A stretch of DNA of 64,000 nucleotides, taken from assembly GCF_001583495.1 (NCBI RefSeq), contig NZ_LQAQ01000090.1, forward strand, positions 124,001-188,000, in the 5' to 3' direction. A model generated the notes under the pieces. The model saw only the letters and a list, made by a program, of their open reading frames with translations. It did not search any database and had not been told where the DNA came from. Origin of the DNA: Flammeovirga sp. SJP92. Lineage in GTDB: Bacteria; Bacteroidota; Bacteroidia; Cytophagales; Flammeovirgaceae. Below, one piece after another: positions 45,753 through 54,472 of the stretch. A program made the translations under genes and the position numbers. Numbering within the stretch: position 1 is the stretch's first letter; every line of letters begins with the position of its first letter.

Positions 45753-46091
45753 ATGGCACATTTTGATGCTTCAATGACACCTGAGCAAATCAAAGCAGCT
45801 AAAATGAAAACTGTAGTGAAAGTAACTGCAATTTTAGCTATCGTAACTATTATTGAATTTATCTTTGCTTTTGCATGGCCTGATGGCGCTAGCAGAACAC
45901 CGTTAAATATTATTTTTGTTGCTTTAACTTTAGTGAAAGCAGGTTATATTATTTGGGAATTCATGCACTTAGGTCATGAAACAAAACTTTTGAAGTTTGT
46001 TATCTTGTTCCCATTACTGTTTTTAGTATGGTTATTAGTAGCCCTTTTTGATGAAGGTGGAGCAGTTGTAACTGCTATTCAAAATTGGTAA
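45753..46091 (+). CDS. cytochrome c oxidase subunit IV family protein
   Basis: This 112-residue protein has a charged N-terminus and three hydrophobic helices (VTAILAIVTIIEFIFAFA; LNIIFVALTLVKAGYIIWEF; FVILFPLLFLVWLLVALF) with the family's MHLGHETK loop. It is the small accessory subunit of bacterial oxidases. It lies 40 bp after subunit III and before a 16-bp stem-loop. Confidence 0.88.
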   Translation: MAHFDASMTPEQIKAAKMKTVVKVTAILAIVTIIEFIFAFAWPDGASRTPLNIIFVALTLVKAGYIIWEFMHLGHETKLLKFVILFPLLFLVWLLVALFDEGGAVVTAIQNW

Positions 46092-46119
46092 ACCCAAATT
46101 TTGGATAATATTAATCAAT

Positions 46120-46168
46120 AATATGGTTTGATTTCTTCACCTTTGTAGAAATCAAACCATATTTACTT
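46120..46168 (+). terminator. stem-loop between subunit IV and SCO genes
   Basis: A perfect 16-bp stem (46120-46135 with 46148-46163, core ATGGTTTGATTTC) has a 12-nt loop and a weak T tail. It is probably a partial terminator or mRNA-stabilising element. Confidence 0.65.
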
Positions 46169-46184
46169 TTAGAGCACTTTATTA

Positions 46185-46859
46185 ATGAATAAACCTAATG
46201 CAAAAAAATGGATTTTCTTATTCGCACTTATAGGAACTCCATTATTCATTTTCTTCTTCCTTAAAAACTTCGGAACGAACGAATACAAATTAGAATCTCC
46301 AGAAGAACTTCAAGTGTATAACTTAAAGTCTGTGAATTGTACACCAAATGAAATAAATGGTGTGCATAGAATACCCTCTTTTGATTTTCTAAATCAGGAT
46401 AGTGTGCGATTTACAAATAGAAACCTGGAGGGTAAAGTGTATGTTGCGGATTTCTTTTTTACCTCTTGTCCTGATATTTGTAAAGCAATGACTTCAGGTT
46501 TACTAAGAGTGCAAGAACGTTTTAAAAATGAACCTAATGTGGAGATTTTATCATTCTCTATTGATCCCAATTACGATACTCCAAAAGTCCTGAAAGATTA
46601 CGCATCAAAATATAAAATTGATACCAATAAGTGGAATCTTTTAACAGGAGACAAACAAACAATCATGGACTTAGGGCAGTGTGGTTTCTATATCACTGCT
46701 AAAGAAGAAGCCTTAGGTCAAAGTACATCACTATCACATTCAGATAAACTGATTATGGTAGATACAGAAGGTAGAATCCGTGGCTTCTACAGTGGTACTG
46801 ATCAGGAAGATGTGAAAAGATTATTAACCGAGATATCAATACTATTAACAGAAAAATAA
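46185..46859 (+). CDS. SCO1/SenC family copper chaperone
   Basis: This 224-residue membrane-anchored thioredoxin-like protein delivers copper to the CuA site of oxidase subunit II. One N-terminal TM segment (WIFLFALIGTPLFIFFFL) precedes the domain. The CxxxC copper site is FFFTSCPDICKAM and the third ligand histidine is in LSHSDKLIMVD. SFSIDPNYDTPKVLKDYA is also typical. Its stop overlaps the DUF420 start by one base. The context of oxidase genes supports the role. Confidence 0.93.
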   Translation: MNKPNAKKWIFLFALIGTPLFIFFFLKNFGTNEYKLESPEELQVYNLKSVNCTPNEINGVHRIPSFDFLNQDSVRFTNRNLEGKVYVADFFFTSCPDICKAMTSGLLRVQERFKNEPNVEILSFSIDPNYDTPKVLKDYASKYKIDTNKWNLLTGDKQTIMDLGQCGFYITAKEEALGQSTSLSHSDKLIMVDTEGRIRGFYSGTDQEDVKRLLTEISILLTEK

Positions 46860-47446
46860 TGGAACAAGTTTTAACAAACAAGAATGACAAACTGCCAATG
46901 ATTGTAATTGGGGTGGTGTCAGTTTTAATACCAATTGTTGTAGCATTACTACTTTTTATACCTCAAACGGGTAAATTGGGAGACTTAGACGTTTCTTTTT
47001 TACCTCATCTCAACGCCGTAATTAATTTCTCTTGTGCTGTAGTTCTTTTGTTGGGTGCTTATTTTGCAAAAAAGAGAAAGTTAGAGTTGCATAAACTAAT
47101 GATGTATATTGCATTTACATTAGGAGCAATTTTCTTGGTATCTTATGTGATCTATCATTTTCAAGGTGGACATACTGTTTTTGGTGATTTGAATGGCGAC
47201 GGCATTTTATCCGATGCAGAAAAAGCTGAAGCAGGTGCTTTGAGAACTATATATATAGTGATTTTATTATCACACATTGTTTTGTCAGCTGTTGTAGTAC
47301 CATTTGTATTATTGGCTATTTATTTTGCCATTACAAAGCGATTGGATGCTCACCGTAAAATTGTAAAATGGACTTTCCCAATTTGGGAATATGTTGCTGT
47401 AACAGGTGTTATTGTTTACTTACTAATCAGCCCATATTATGCTTAA
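46859..47446 (+). CDS. DUF420 membrane protein with an EF-hand-like insertion
   Basis: This 195-residue protein with five or so helices belongs to DUF420 (CtaM/YozB-like), often needed for oxidase assembly. Family segments are FLPHLNAVINFSCAVVLLLG, KLELHKLMMYIAFTLGAIFL and LDAHRKIVKWTFPIWEYVAV. Between the third and fourth helices is a loop FGDLNGDGILSDAEKAEAG that fits an EF-hand calcium loop, with ligands at D110, N112, D114, S118 and E121. The insertion is on the presumed periplasmic side. It overlaps the SCO gene by 1 base and the next gene by 8. Confidence 0.88.
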   Translation: MEQVLTNKNDKLPMIVIGVVSVLIPIVVALLLFIPQTGKLGDLDVSFLPHLNAVINFSCAVVLLLGAYFAKKRKLELHKLMMYIAFTLGAIFLVSYVIYHFQGGHTVFGDLNGDGILSDAEKAEAGALRTIYIVILLSHIVLSAVVVPFVLLAIYFAITKRLDAHRKIVKWTFPIWEYVAVTGVIVYLLISPYYA

Positions 47447-47681
47447 GAAAATATTTTTATCAATTGTTCTTTCTCTGATAACTACCATTAGCATTTTTGC
47501 ACAATGTGCCATGTGTAGAGCTACAGTTGGGAATAATATCAGTGACGGAGCAAGTGCAATCGGAGCAGGCCTAAATAATGGGATTTTATATCTTATGGTA
47601 ATGCCTTATCTTATTATTTCTTCTATCGTTTATTTATGGTATAGAAAAACACAAAAGGAAAAGCAGGCACTCTCGATGTAA
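47439..47681 (+). CDS. small membrane protein with CxxC, oxidase-associated
   Basis: This 80-residue protein has a signal-like N-terminus (FLSIVLSLITTISIFAQ), a CAMC motif just after it, and one C-terminal transmembrane segment (GILYLMVMPYLIISSIVYLW) with a basic tail. Homologues commonly follow DUF420 genes in Bacteroidota oxidase clusters. The CxxC on the periplasmic side could bind copper or exchange disulfides; this is inference. It overlaps the DUF420 gene by 8 bases. Confidence 0.75.
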   Translation: MLKKIFLSIVLSLITTISIFAQCAMCRATVGNNISDGASAIGAGLNNGILYLMVMPYLIISSIVYLWYRKTQKEKQALSM

Positions 47682-47700
47682 TTCTGTTTTCTGCAGAATT

Positions 47701-47740
47701 AAAAAACTTCAATAAGTTCGTCTTGTTGAAGTTTTTTTTT
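47701..47740 (+). terminator. terminator of the oxidase cluster
   Basis: AAAAAACTTCAA (47701-47712) pairs with TTGAAGTTTTTT (47726-47737), ending in a run of nine T, 20 bp after the last gene. Confidence 0.85.
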
Positions 47741-47769
47741 GTAGTATTGGGTATTCCAATCCATTTTTT

Positions 47770-50700
47770 ATGACAGCTAAGCAATTTTTTAGAGACGTAT
47801 TCAGTGTTAAAAATAAAGTCATCATTGGTGGTGCCTTTATGGTATTATCAACCGTCATTTATCTGGTCAATATTGAGTTTTATAGTGACGAGAAATACGA
47901 TTCTTATGTTCAGGACAGAATTGTAGATTTGAGTAAGAATGCAGATGACGCTATCTACGAAATAAAGCAATCATTGAAGGGGCAGAAGGGAGAGAAGATA
48001 CAATTCAAATCTTTAATGTCAGTAGACGGTGAACCTACTTATATTTTTAAGAAGGGAGAGCTAGTTTACTGGTCTGATAATAACTTGAAGTTGAAATACA
48101 TTGAGGATAAGTTATTTAATTACTTTGTTGAAGATGTTATAAAAAAGGAGGACTCTTATTATTATGTACGTAAGTCTAACATCTTATTGTACAATCAGGA
48201 TTATGAGATTTTTGTAATTGAACCGCTCTTGATTAAGTCAAACTATCAATCAATTATTCTTCCTGACTATGTCAATAAGTTTGTTTTTGGTAGTAGACAG
48301 CAACCAAAACTAGCCAAATTTAAAGTCAATAGTAATTATAGGAATATTACAACTAAGTTGGATAAATACCTTTTCTCTATTGATGTCTCCAATAAAACTA
48401 TCGTTGAGTTCTTTCCTTGGCAATATTTCTTAGTTTGTGTATTGTTGACCGTGTTTTTCTTGCTGTCATCATTAAGCACCTATATCACAGGTAAAATAAA
48501 TGAGGGATATTCCATTTTTGTGATGCTATCTATTTTCATTATTGGGGTAGTGTTGTTACATCAAGTTGTACTTGATATTATCAGTAATCCATTAATCAAA
48601 GATGAATACAAAATACTTGAACCAATTAAAACTTCATTTGTAGGTTCATGGGATTCCATGGGAGTAATATTGTTGGATTTTGTTTTTTCATTGTTGATTT
48701 TCCGCTGGATTTCCAAAAATTTTAAACATCTCTTTTCTATTCGCTCTATTATTGAACTTGATTCGAGAGTGAAAATAGGAGTGAGTGTGATTATGATCAT
48801 TGGTTATTTTTTCATTATCAATGGTTTTAAGGAAGTATTTGTCAATGTGCTTGAAATTATACTCGAGTATGAAATGGAATTGACTTTCTTTGAAATGAGT
48901 ACGTTGATCTTTCTATCTCAATTAATCGCATTGATGGGATTTTTGATGATGGGTTTGATTGCACACTTCTTCATGAGATTAATTTGCTGGTGGTTAGATT
49001 TTTATGGGAAGTCAATTGCACTTTTGATTTCAGTATTGACAGTATTTATCCTTCAGTTTTTCTTTGAGCCTTTCGATCTGATATTGATCAACCTTGTTGC
49101 AATATTTATTGGCGTTTCTTTAATGCTAAAATCACCAAATTATTATTCTACAGGAAGATTTCCGGCGATTATGTATCTCATTTCACATATAGTTCTGTTT
49201 TCAACTATGGGTGCTATTGTGATTGAAGGAGTTCAGACCAAGAAAGATGAAACATTCAAGCAGAAGTTCGCACTCAAATTGATGGACAATGATGACTTTG
49301 TGAAAACTCTTTTGGAGAAAACAATTGTACAGATACAAGAAGACAACAGCGTGATTGATGCTATGGCTTTCCTTAATAAACCATATGGTATTGAAGTCTC
49401 TAAAAATATCAAATTAGAATTAGTGGAATGGCTAGGCAATAGATTTGATATCAAAGTAAATATGTTGTTTGATAATGGTGAAAACGTATCAGGAGAATAC
49501 GACTATGATCAATTACTTACTTCATTTCAAGAAAATAATGATGAAGCCATAAAGTATGGATTGAATACCAAAATGGATTTGCAAAAGGGTACATACAGCT
49601 ACCTTTGTAATATTCCAATTGTAGATAAATTTGAATCGACGGATACCTTAGGTTATTGTTTAATTGAACTCTATCAGAAATCAATTGGCGGTAAATACTT
49701 TAGGTCAACGCTTTTAGACGAAGACTTTATTATAGGAAATTCACAAGAAGACTATTCTTATGCGATCTTCTTCAAAGGTGAATTAATATTCAGTGCTGGA
49801 GATTACAATTATTCGAATAACTTCCTTGAAGAATCCTTCAAAGAAGGAACCATTTATTTGCTTTCTAATGTGAAATTCAATGGATATGAACACTTATTAT
49901 TGCCAAATACAAATAATAGGATCGTAGTAATTTCTTCCAAGGAATTTAATTACTTCAATTATTTTAAAGCTTTTTCTACGTATTTCACAGTTCTAGTATT
50001 TATTGTTTTTCTTACATTCAATTTTACTAATTACTTGAGGAACCCTTCTGAGTATTCCAGAAGTTTCTCAACTAAAGTACAGATTTACTTAAACCTCTCC
50101 ATTTTCTTTCCCATCTTTTTATTGGCTATTGTAATGGGTTCAGTGATGGTAACTACGGCTAAAATGGAAGTGGAACGGCAATATTTAGAGAAAGCTCAAA
50201 TTGTGGCAAGCAACCTTTTCAAAAACCATGAGTTATCAAAGAACTATACCGAAAATGAGGCCATAAAATTAGATGTGTTTATTGAAGAGTTATCTGATAT
50301 TATGCAGGCCGATATTCGTTTTTACAATAAACAAGGGATATTACAGTCAGCATCGGATAATGAAATTTTTGATGAAAATATCCTCTCACATGAGATTAAT
50401 CCTCAAGCATATGTGGGTATCGTTGAAGAAAAGAAAACAAGAGTTGTACTGAAGGAACAAATTGGTACATTAGAATATAATACATCGTATATAGGTGTAA
50501 AGGCATTCAATACAGGTAAGGTAATGGGAATTGTAAGTATTCCTTTCTTTAAGTCGCTGAATAGGCTAGATGATAGGTCATTAGAGGTAATTACGACCAT
50601 CATGATGATTTTCACTATTTTGTTCTTGACTTTATTACCTATTGTCCATTATGCCGCTCAGGGGCTTTTAAGTCCAATTAAGCTGATTATTCCTGAATTG

Positions 50701-51492
50701 AATAGGATTACGCTGAGTAAGAAAAATGAGCCTATTCAATACAATGCCCATGATGAATTTGGACAGCTTGTGGGGGAATACAATAAGATGCTTGCAAAGC
50801 TGGAGGAATCTAAAAAAGAACTAGAACAAAGTCAAAGAGAGAGTGCATGGAGAGACGTTGCAAAGCAAGTGGCTCATGAAATTAAAAATCCTCTGACGCC
50901 AATGAAATTGTATCTTCAACAATTGGAAAGGGTAGCTCAACATGATGATAATCCAAAATTGATGAAAGCTACCAAAATGCTCATTAATCAAGTGGATACA
51001 TTAAGTGGTATTGTTACCTCATTCTCATCATTTGCAACAATGCCTGTTCCTAAGCGAGAGGAATTCAATCTTTCCAAAGTGATTCAGCAAACAATCCTCT
51101 TACACTCAAGTAAATCAAATATACATTTTTCAAATACACAGGTTGGAGTGGATGTAATTGTTGAAGGTGATGAAAAATTAACTGCTAGGATTTTGAGTAA
51201 TCTTATTCTGAATGGTATACAAGCCATAGATGACGGGAGAGACTCTAAGATCATTATAGATCTCTATGAAAATGGAGAAAAAGCGATTGTAACGGTAATT
51301 GACAATGGTAAAGGAATTCCAGAGGACGTTCAAAATAAGGTGTTTGTTCCAAACTTCACCACGAAGGAAACAGGTTCTGGTATTGGATTAGCTGTTGCAA
51401 AAAGGGGAATTGAACAAATGGGAGGAAGTATTTGGTTTGAAACTACAGAAGGTGATGGTACTTCATTCTTTGTAGAATTCTTGATGGCGTAA
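47770..51492 (+). CDS. large NtrY-like membrane sensor histidine kinase
   Basis: This 1240-residue kinase has an N-terminal TM helix, an extracytoplasmic segment, a block of seven or so TM helices (about residues 219-486), a second extracytoplasmic sensor region (about 490-735), further TM helices near 740-800 and 940-963, and then HAMP. The kinase core resembles NtrY: SQRESAWRDVAKQVAHEIKN with phospho-acceptor His1036, then LKAT-type dimer helices, N box LSNLILNGIQAID, DNGKGIP and GSGIGLAVAKRG. It is much longer than typical NtrY (about 750). No response regulator lies within the window. It is flanked by terminators on both sides, so it is monocistronic. Confidence 0.9.
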   Translation: MTAKQFFRDVFSVKNKVIIGGAFMVLSTVIYLVNIEFYSDEKYDSYVQDRIVDLSKNADDAIYEIKQSLKGQKGEKIQFKSLMSVDGEPTYIFKKGELVYWSDNNLKLKYIEDKLFNYFVEDVIKKEDSYYYVRKSNILLYNQDYEIFVIEPLLIKSNYQSIILPDYVNKFVFGSRQQPKLAKFKVNSNYRNITTKLDKYLFSIDVSNKTIVEFFPWQYFLVCVLLTVFFLLSSLSTYITGKINEGYSIFVMLSIFIIGVVLLHQVVLDIISNPLIKDEYKILEPIKTSFVGSWDSMGVILLDFVFSLLIFRWISKNFKHLFSIRSIIELDSRVKIGVSVIMIIGYFFIINGFKEVFVNVLEIILEYEMELTFFEMSTLIFLSQLIALMGFLMMGLIAHFFMRLICWWLDFYGKSIALLISVLTVFILQFFFEPFDLILINLVAIFIGVSLMLKSPNYYSTGRFPAIMYLISHIVLFSTMGAIVIEGVQTKKDETFKQKFALKLMDNDDFVKTLLEKTIVQIQEDNSVIDAMAFLNKPYGIEVSKNIKLELVEWLGNRFDIKVNMLFDNGENVSGEYDYDQLLTSFQENNDEAIKYGLNTKMDLQKGTYSYLCNIPIVDKFESTDTLGYCLIELYQKSIGGKYFRSTLLDEDFIIGNSQEDYSYAIFFKGELIFSAGDYNYSNNFLEESFKEGTIYLLSNVKFNGYEHLLLPNTNNRIVVISSKEFNYFNYFKAFSTYFTVLVFIVFLTFNFTNYLRNPSEYSRSFSTKVQIYLNLSIFFPIFLLAIVMGSVMVTTAKMEVERQYLEKAQIVASNLFKNHELSKNYTENEAIKLDVFIEELSDIMQADIRFYNKQGILQSASDNEIFDENILSHEINPQAYVGIVEEKKTRVVLKEQIGTLEYNTSYIGVKAFNTGKVMGIVSIPFFKSLNRLDDRSLEVITTIMMIFTILFLTLLPIVHYAAQGLLSPIKLIIPELNRITLSKKNEPIQYNAHDEFGQLVGEYNKMLAKLEESKKELEQSQRESAWRDVAKQVAHEIKNPLTPMKLYLQQLERVAQHDDNPKLMKATKMLINQVDTLSGIVTSFSSFATMPVPKREEFNLSKVIQQTILLHSSKSNIHFSNTQVGVDVIVEGDEKLTARILSNLILNGIQAIDDGRDSKIIIDLYENGEKAIVTVIDNGKGIPEDVQNKVFVPNFTTKETGSGIGLAVAKRGIEQMGGSIWFETTEGDGTSFFVEFLMA

Positions 51493-51527
51493 TCAATCAA
51501 GAATTATACTTTGCTTAAAAAATAATT

Positions 51528-51565
51528 AACCCCTCTTTTTATGGAAAATGATAAAAAGAGGGGTT
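51528..51565. terminator. bidirectional terminator between kinase and unknown exported gene
   Basis: A perfect 15-bp stem (core AACCCCTCTTTTTAT) with an 8-nt loop between two convergent genes. Confidence 0.85.
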
Positions 51566-51591
51566 TTCTGTATAAATTGAGAATGACCTGA

Positions 51592-53760
51592 TTAAAAACT
51601 AACACTAATACCTGGGCCGAGCATCCAGAAAAAAGTATCCGCTTTTAGAAAATAACCAAAACCAATATAGAGAGGTAAGGATAATTTTCGTCCTGGCCGT
51701 TGTAAAGGGTGGACACTGCCCAAGGCTACAATTCCCAAATCGCGATCAATATCTGCATTGTCGCTTAAATTAAAGGCATTGAGGGCAATTGAGCCAACAC
51801 CAATTCTGTAAGGCCTCACCTTACCAATGGTACCTGGTTTGAAAAATTTGAATTGTGCAATTGCAGAAATACTAATACCGCTAATTCCAGAGGAAATATC
51901 GTCCTCATTAGTTTTCTTTACTAATAAACCTGCAGGAAAAGAGAGGTCCACATCAAACTGTGATTTTCTAGCTGCATAGATTTCAATTTTCTTTGTATAG
52001 ATTTGTTCAGAATATTTATCCTTCTGATGTCTAATGTAAATTTCTAATTTAGACCAATCTTCCAATCGATGAGTTTTTATTCCCAAATATTTATTGAGTG
52101 TGATAAGAGGGTCAGTACAATTGTTTTTTTCATAGTTATGGTACCTCGGGGAAGAACTGCCAGGACATATTACAATATTTTCATCTTTTGCAATTTCAAC
52201 AAGCTGACCAGCAGGGCCAATGACTCTTACATCTAGCGTTATGTATTGTTTACCATATAGTAATCCGTCGTCAATCCAGTCGGGATTGAAGCGTAGAATT
52301 ACGTCAGTCATTGCTTTGAAATAAAAGATGGGCTTCTCAATTTCTGAGACTAGTTTTGGTGCATTGCCATAATCTATCGTCACAAAATCAAAATTCCTTG
52401 GAGATTGTTTTTCTTTAATTTTCAAAGAGTGTCCTGTAAACTCATCCCCATTGAATATTTTAAGTTCTTTTCTATTGATATTGATGGGTATTGAAATCTG
52501 CATGGTTTGCATGTCCTTTGTGATATTGACAGAATCGATGCTTAAATTTCTTAATCCATCAAACATAAAACGAGCATGTTGCATTTGTTCACCTTCAAAT
52601 TTAATGGAAACAGTTTCTCCTGGGTAAATGTCCAAATTACTGGTCCAGTTTTTACCCGCATGTAGTACTTGTATACTTTTGATGATGGTTTTTGAGATGA
52701 TACTGAAATTGGTAATAAATACAGGGTCATCACCATCTTTGATATAGAGGTAGCCATCTTGGAAGTTATGATAATCATAAACCCTCAATGCACACATCGT
52801 TCGATTATTGCTTAAATTATTTTTAGTGAAAAGCTCAGCGACTAATTTCCCTCCTTTTTCTTCTTGAGCCTCTATTCTATAGGTTTTATTCAATAATAGT
52901 TTTCTATTCTGCTGGATTTGGATCTCAATACCATCTTGACCGTGTTCCTCTGCATCATAAATTACTTCACTTTTATCAGTAGAAAGGAACGTCAATCGGG
53001 GTGCTTTTACAGTAAATCTAAGATTGAGGGGTAATGTTTCGTATTGTGGTTGCCCAAATAGAAAGTTAGGAGCAAAAGTTTCTAAAGATATTTCTGTTGA
53101 AAAAGTATTTAATGATTTGGGCAATACACCAAGGTAAATCTTATTCTCTCTTCTTGAAACTCTCCATGACATATATTCCTGTTCATGCCAAATATTATCC
53201 ACTCTAATATTCATAGGTTGGTTGGTCAAGATCTCGTATTCTTTTTCCTCGCCTATATAAAGTTCTCTCGTTTCGTTTCCCTTTTTATCAATTACTTCAA
53301 TAGAAGTGTTTGTGTAAGGCATTAATTGCTGTTCATAAGGTAACTCCTTTCCGTCAGCAGTCCACAGCGCTATTATAATTGATGGTCGTAATGTCGCTGT
53401 AGCCTTATTAAATTGAATCCGAAACTTATAAATGTTGTCTGCTACAGGAAGAGGATAATCAACCACTTTTATTTCAGAGGTTGGAATTAATTTTAGATCA
53501 ACAATGTTGTCGTCATTTTTTAAATAGACCCTTACTTCAAAGACCTGATCTACACTATTGAAATGAAAAGGTAATGTTTTTTCGTTTCTTCTCTTTCGGT
53601 TAAGAACTATACCATGAGAGGTGAGATTGGTAATTGTGGTATCACTAATAATCTCAATATCTTTAATGTAATGATTTACTTTTTGAGCGTAAACATTATC
53701 TCCCAAACAAGAAAAAAAAAGTAAAGCGAATATGAAAAAAATCCTTTGCGAGTTATTCAT
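51592..53760 (-). CDS. exported protein of unknown function, probable outer-membrane C-terminus
   Basis: This 722-residue protein is not recognised. The N-terminus is a signal sequence (MNNSQRIFFIFALLFFSCLG, cleavage near YAQ). Residues about 30-600 are beta-rich and look like a series of sandwich domains, with repeated short strand patterns but no clear repeat. The last ~110 residues alternate hydrophobic and glycine-rich strands (SISAIAQFKFFKPGTIGKV, YRIGVGSIALNAF, LSLPLYIGFGYFL) and end in aromatic GPGISVSF, as expected for a small outer-membrane barrel. A surface or envelope role is likely. The gene is alone and convergent to the kinase. Confidence 0.6.
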   Translation of the reverse strand: MNNSQRIFFIFALLFFSCLGDNVYAQKVNHYIKDIEIISDTTITNLTSHGIVLNRKRRNEKTLPFHFNSVDQVFEVRVYLKNDDNIVDLKLIPTSEIKVVDYPLPVADNIYKFRIQFNKATATLRPSIIIALWTADGKELPYEQQLMPYTNTSIEVIDKKGNETRELYIGEEKEYEILTNQPMNIRVDNIWHEQEYMSWRVSRRENKIYLGVLPKSLNTFSTEISLETFAPNFLFGQPQYETLPLNLRFTVKAPRLTFLSTDKSEVIYDAEEHGQDGIEIQIQQNRKLLLNKTYRIEAQEEKGGKLVAELFTKNNLSNNRTMCALRVYDYHNFQDGYLYIKDGDDPVFITNFSIISKTIIKSIQVLHAGKNWTSNLDIYPGETVSIKFEGEQMQHARFMFDGLRNLSIDSVNITKDMQTMQISIPININRKELKIFNGDEFTGHSLKIKEKQSPRNFDFVTIDYGNAPKLVSEIEKPIFYFKAMTDVILRFNPDWIDDGLLYGKQYITLDVRVIGPAGQLVEIAKDENIVICPGSSSPRYHNYEKNNCTDPLITLNKYLGIKTHRLEDWSKLEIYIRHQKDKYSEQIYTKKIEIYAARKSQFDVDLSFPAGLLVKKTNEDDISSGISGISISAIAQFKFFKPGTIGKVRPYRIGVGSIALNAFNLSDNADIDRDLGIVALGSVHPLQRPGRKLSLPLYIGFGYFLKADTFFWMLGPGISVSF

Positions 53761-53913
53761 GCTATTTAACTAATAAGCTCTAAAGTTACATTAAAGAAGC
53801 AATTAATTACAATATACAAAAAAGAATGAGGTTGGATATTATTGATTTTAAAGAATCTATTGTTAATTTAACATGACTTTAAACACAAGAAAATTAAACT
53901 AACAAAATAATCT

Positions 53914-54084
53914 ATGGTAAAATCAATAATCGAAAAAATTAAAAAGCGATTTGGTAATGATATTGAACGCTATTCTTATTCAGAAACTTATAAAACTTTT
54001 ACATCATCCAATAAAGTAAGTTTAAAAGGTATTGCCTCAATTGCTCATCTAACAAATATAGAAGAAGATGAAAAAATAAATTAA
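53914..54084 (+). CDS. small hypothetical ORF, 56 residues
   Basis: ATG 53914 opens a 56-codon frame ending TAA at 54082-54084. The product is basic in its first half (IIEKIKKRFGNDIERYSYSE) and contains KVSLKGIASIAHLTNIEEDE. It has no signal or TM segment. The composition resembles the neighbouring genes, but no homologue is recognised. It lies in a 713-bp gap, so it could be a real small gene or chance. Confidence 0.4.
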   Translation: MVKSIIEKIKKRFGNDIERYSYSETYKTFTSSNKVSLKGIASIAHLTNIEEDEKIN

Positions 54085-54242
54085 GAAACAAAATTGAATC
54101 AATTCTATATCACTCTCTAATGTTGATTTTAGTCAATTAAGGCTAATTATTGAAATAATGGAATTAAATCTCATATGAATTCTGTTAACTTACATTGAAG
54201 TATTTAATGCAATGTAAACTAAGTTTTTAAATAGTTGTAAAT

Positions 54243-54365
54243 ATGAAGATCTATGTTGATCGTTTTAGTACACGAATGAAACTACTAACGCTTAACATTT
54301 ACACCAATGGGTTTCTGCCCAAATGGTTTGGTAGTACTTCCTGGGTCTTGAAGGGAAAAGCTTGA
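54243..54365 (+). CDS. small hypothetical ORF, 40 residues
   Basis: ATG 54243 opens a 40-codon frame ending TGA at 54363-54365. It contains KLLTLNIYTNGFLPKWFGST and a basic end WVLKGKA. The sequence around 54300-54360 is noticeably richer in GC than its surroundings. It could be a short peptide, a remnant of a larger gene, or part of a structured leader for the MBL-fold gene (GGG/CCC pairing at 54308-54320). The remainder of 54085-54472 shows nothing else. Confidence 0.3.
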   Translation: MKIYVDRFSTRMKLLTLNIYTNGFLPKWFGSTSWVLKGKA

Positions 54366-54472
54366 AAGTAAATCATAAACAATTTGTAAGAAAGTCGACT
54401 GAAAGTTGGCGTTAATTTAGTTCACAATATGCTTAAGTACTCTGAATAATAACTTATCCTAATTCATTTTTA

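Noticed and set aside
54300-54365. Riboswitch upstream of the MBL-fold gene
   Set aside because: Only a short GGG/CCC pairing was seen, with no conserved core of a known riboswitch class.
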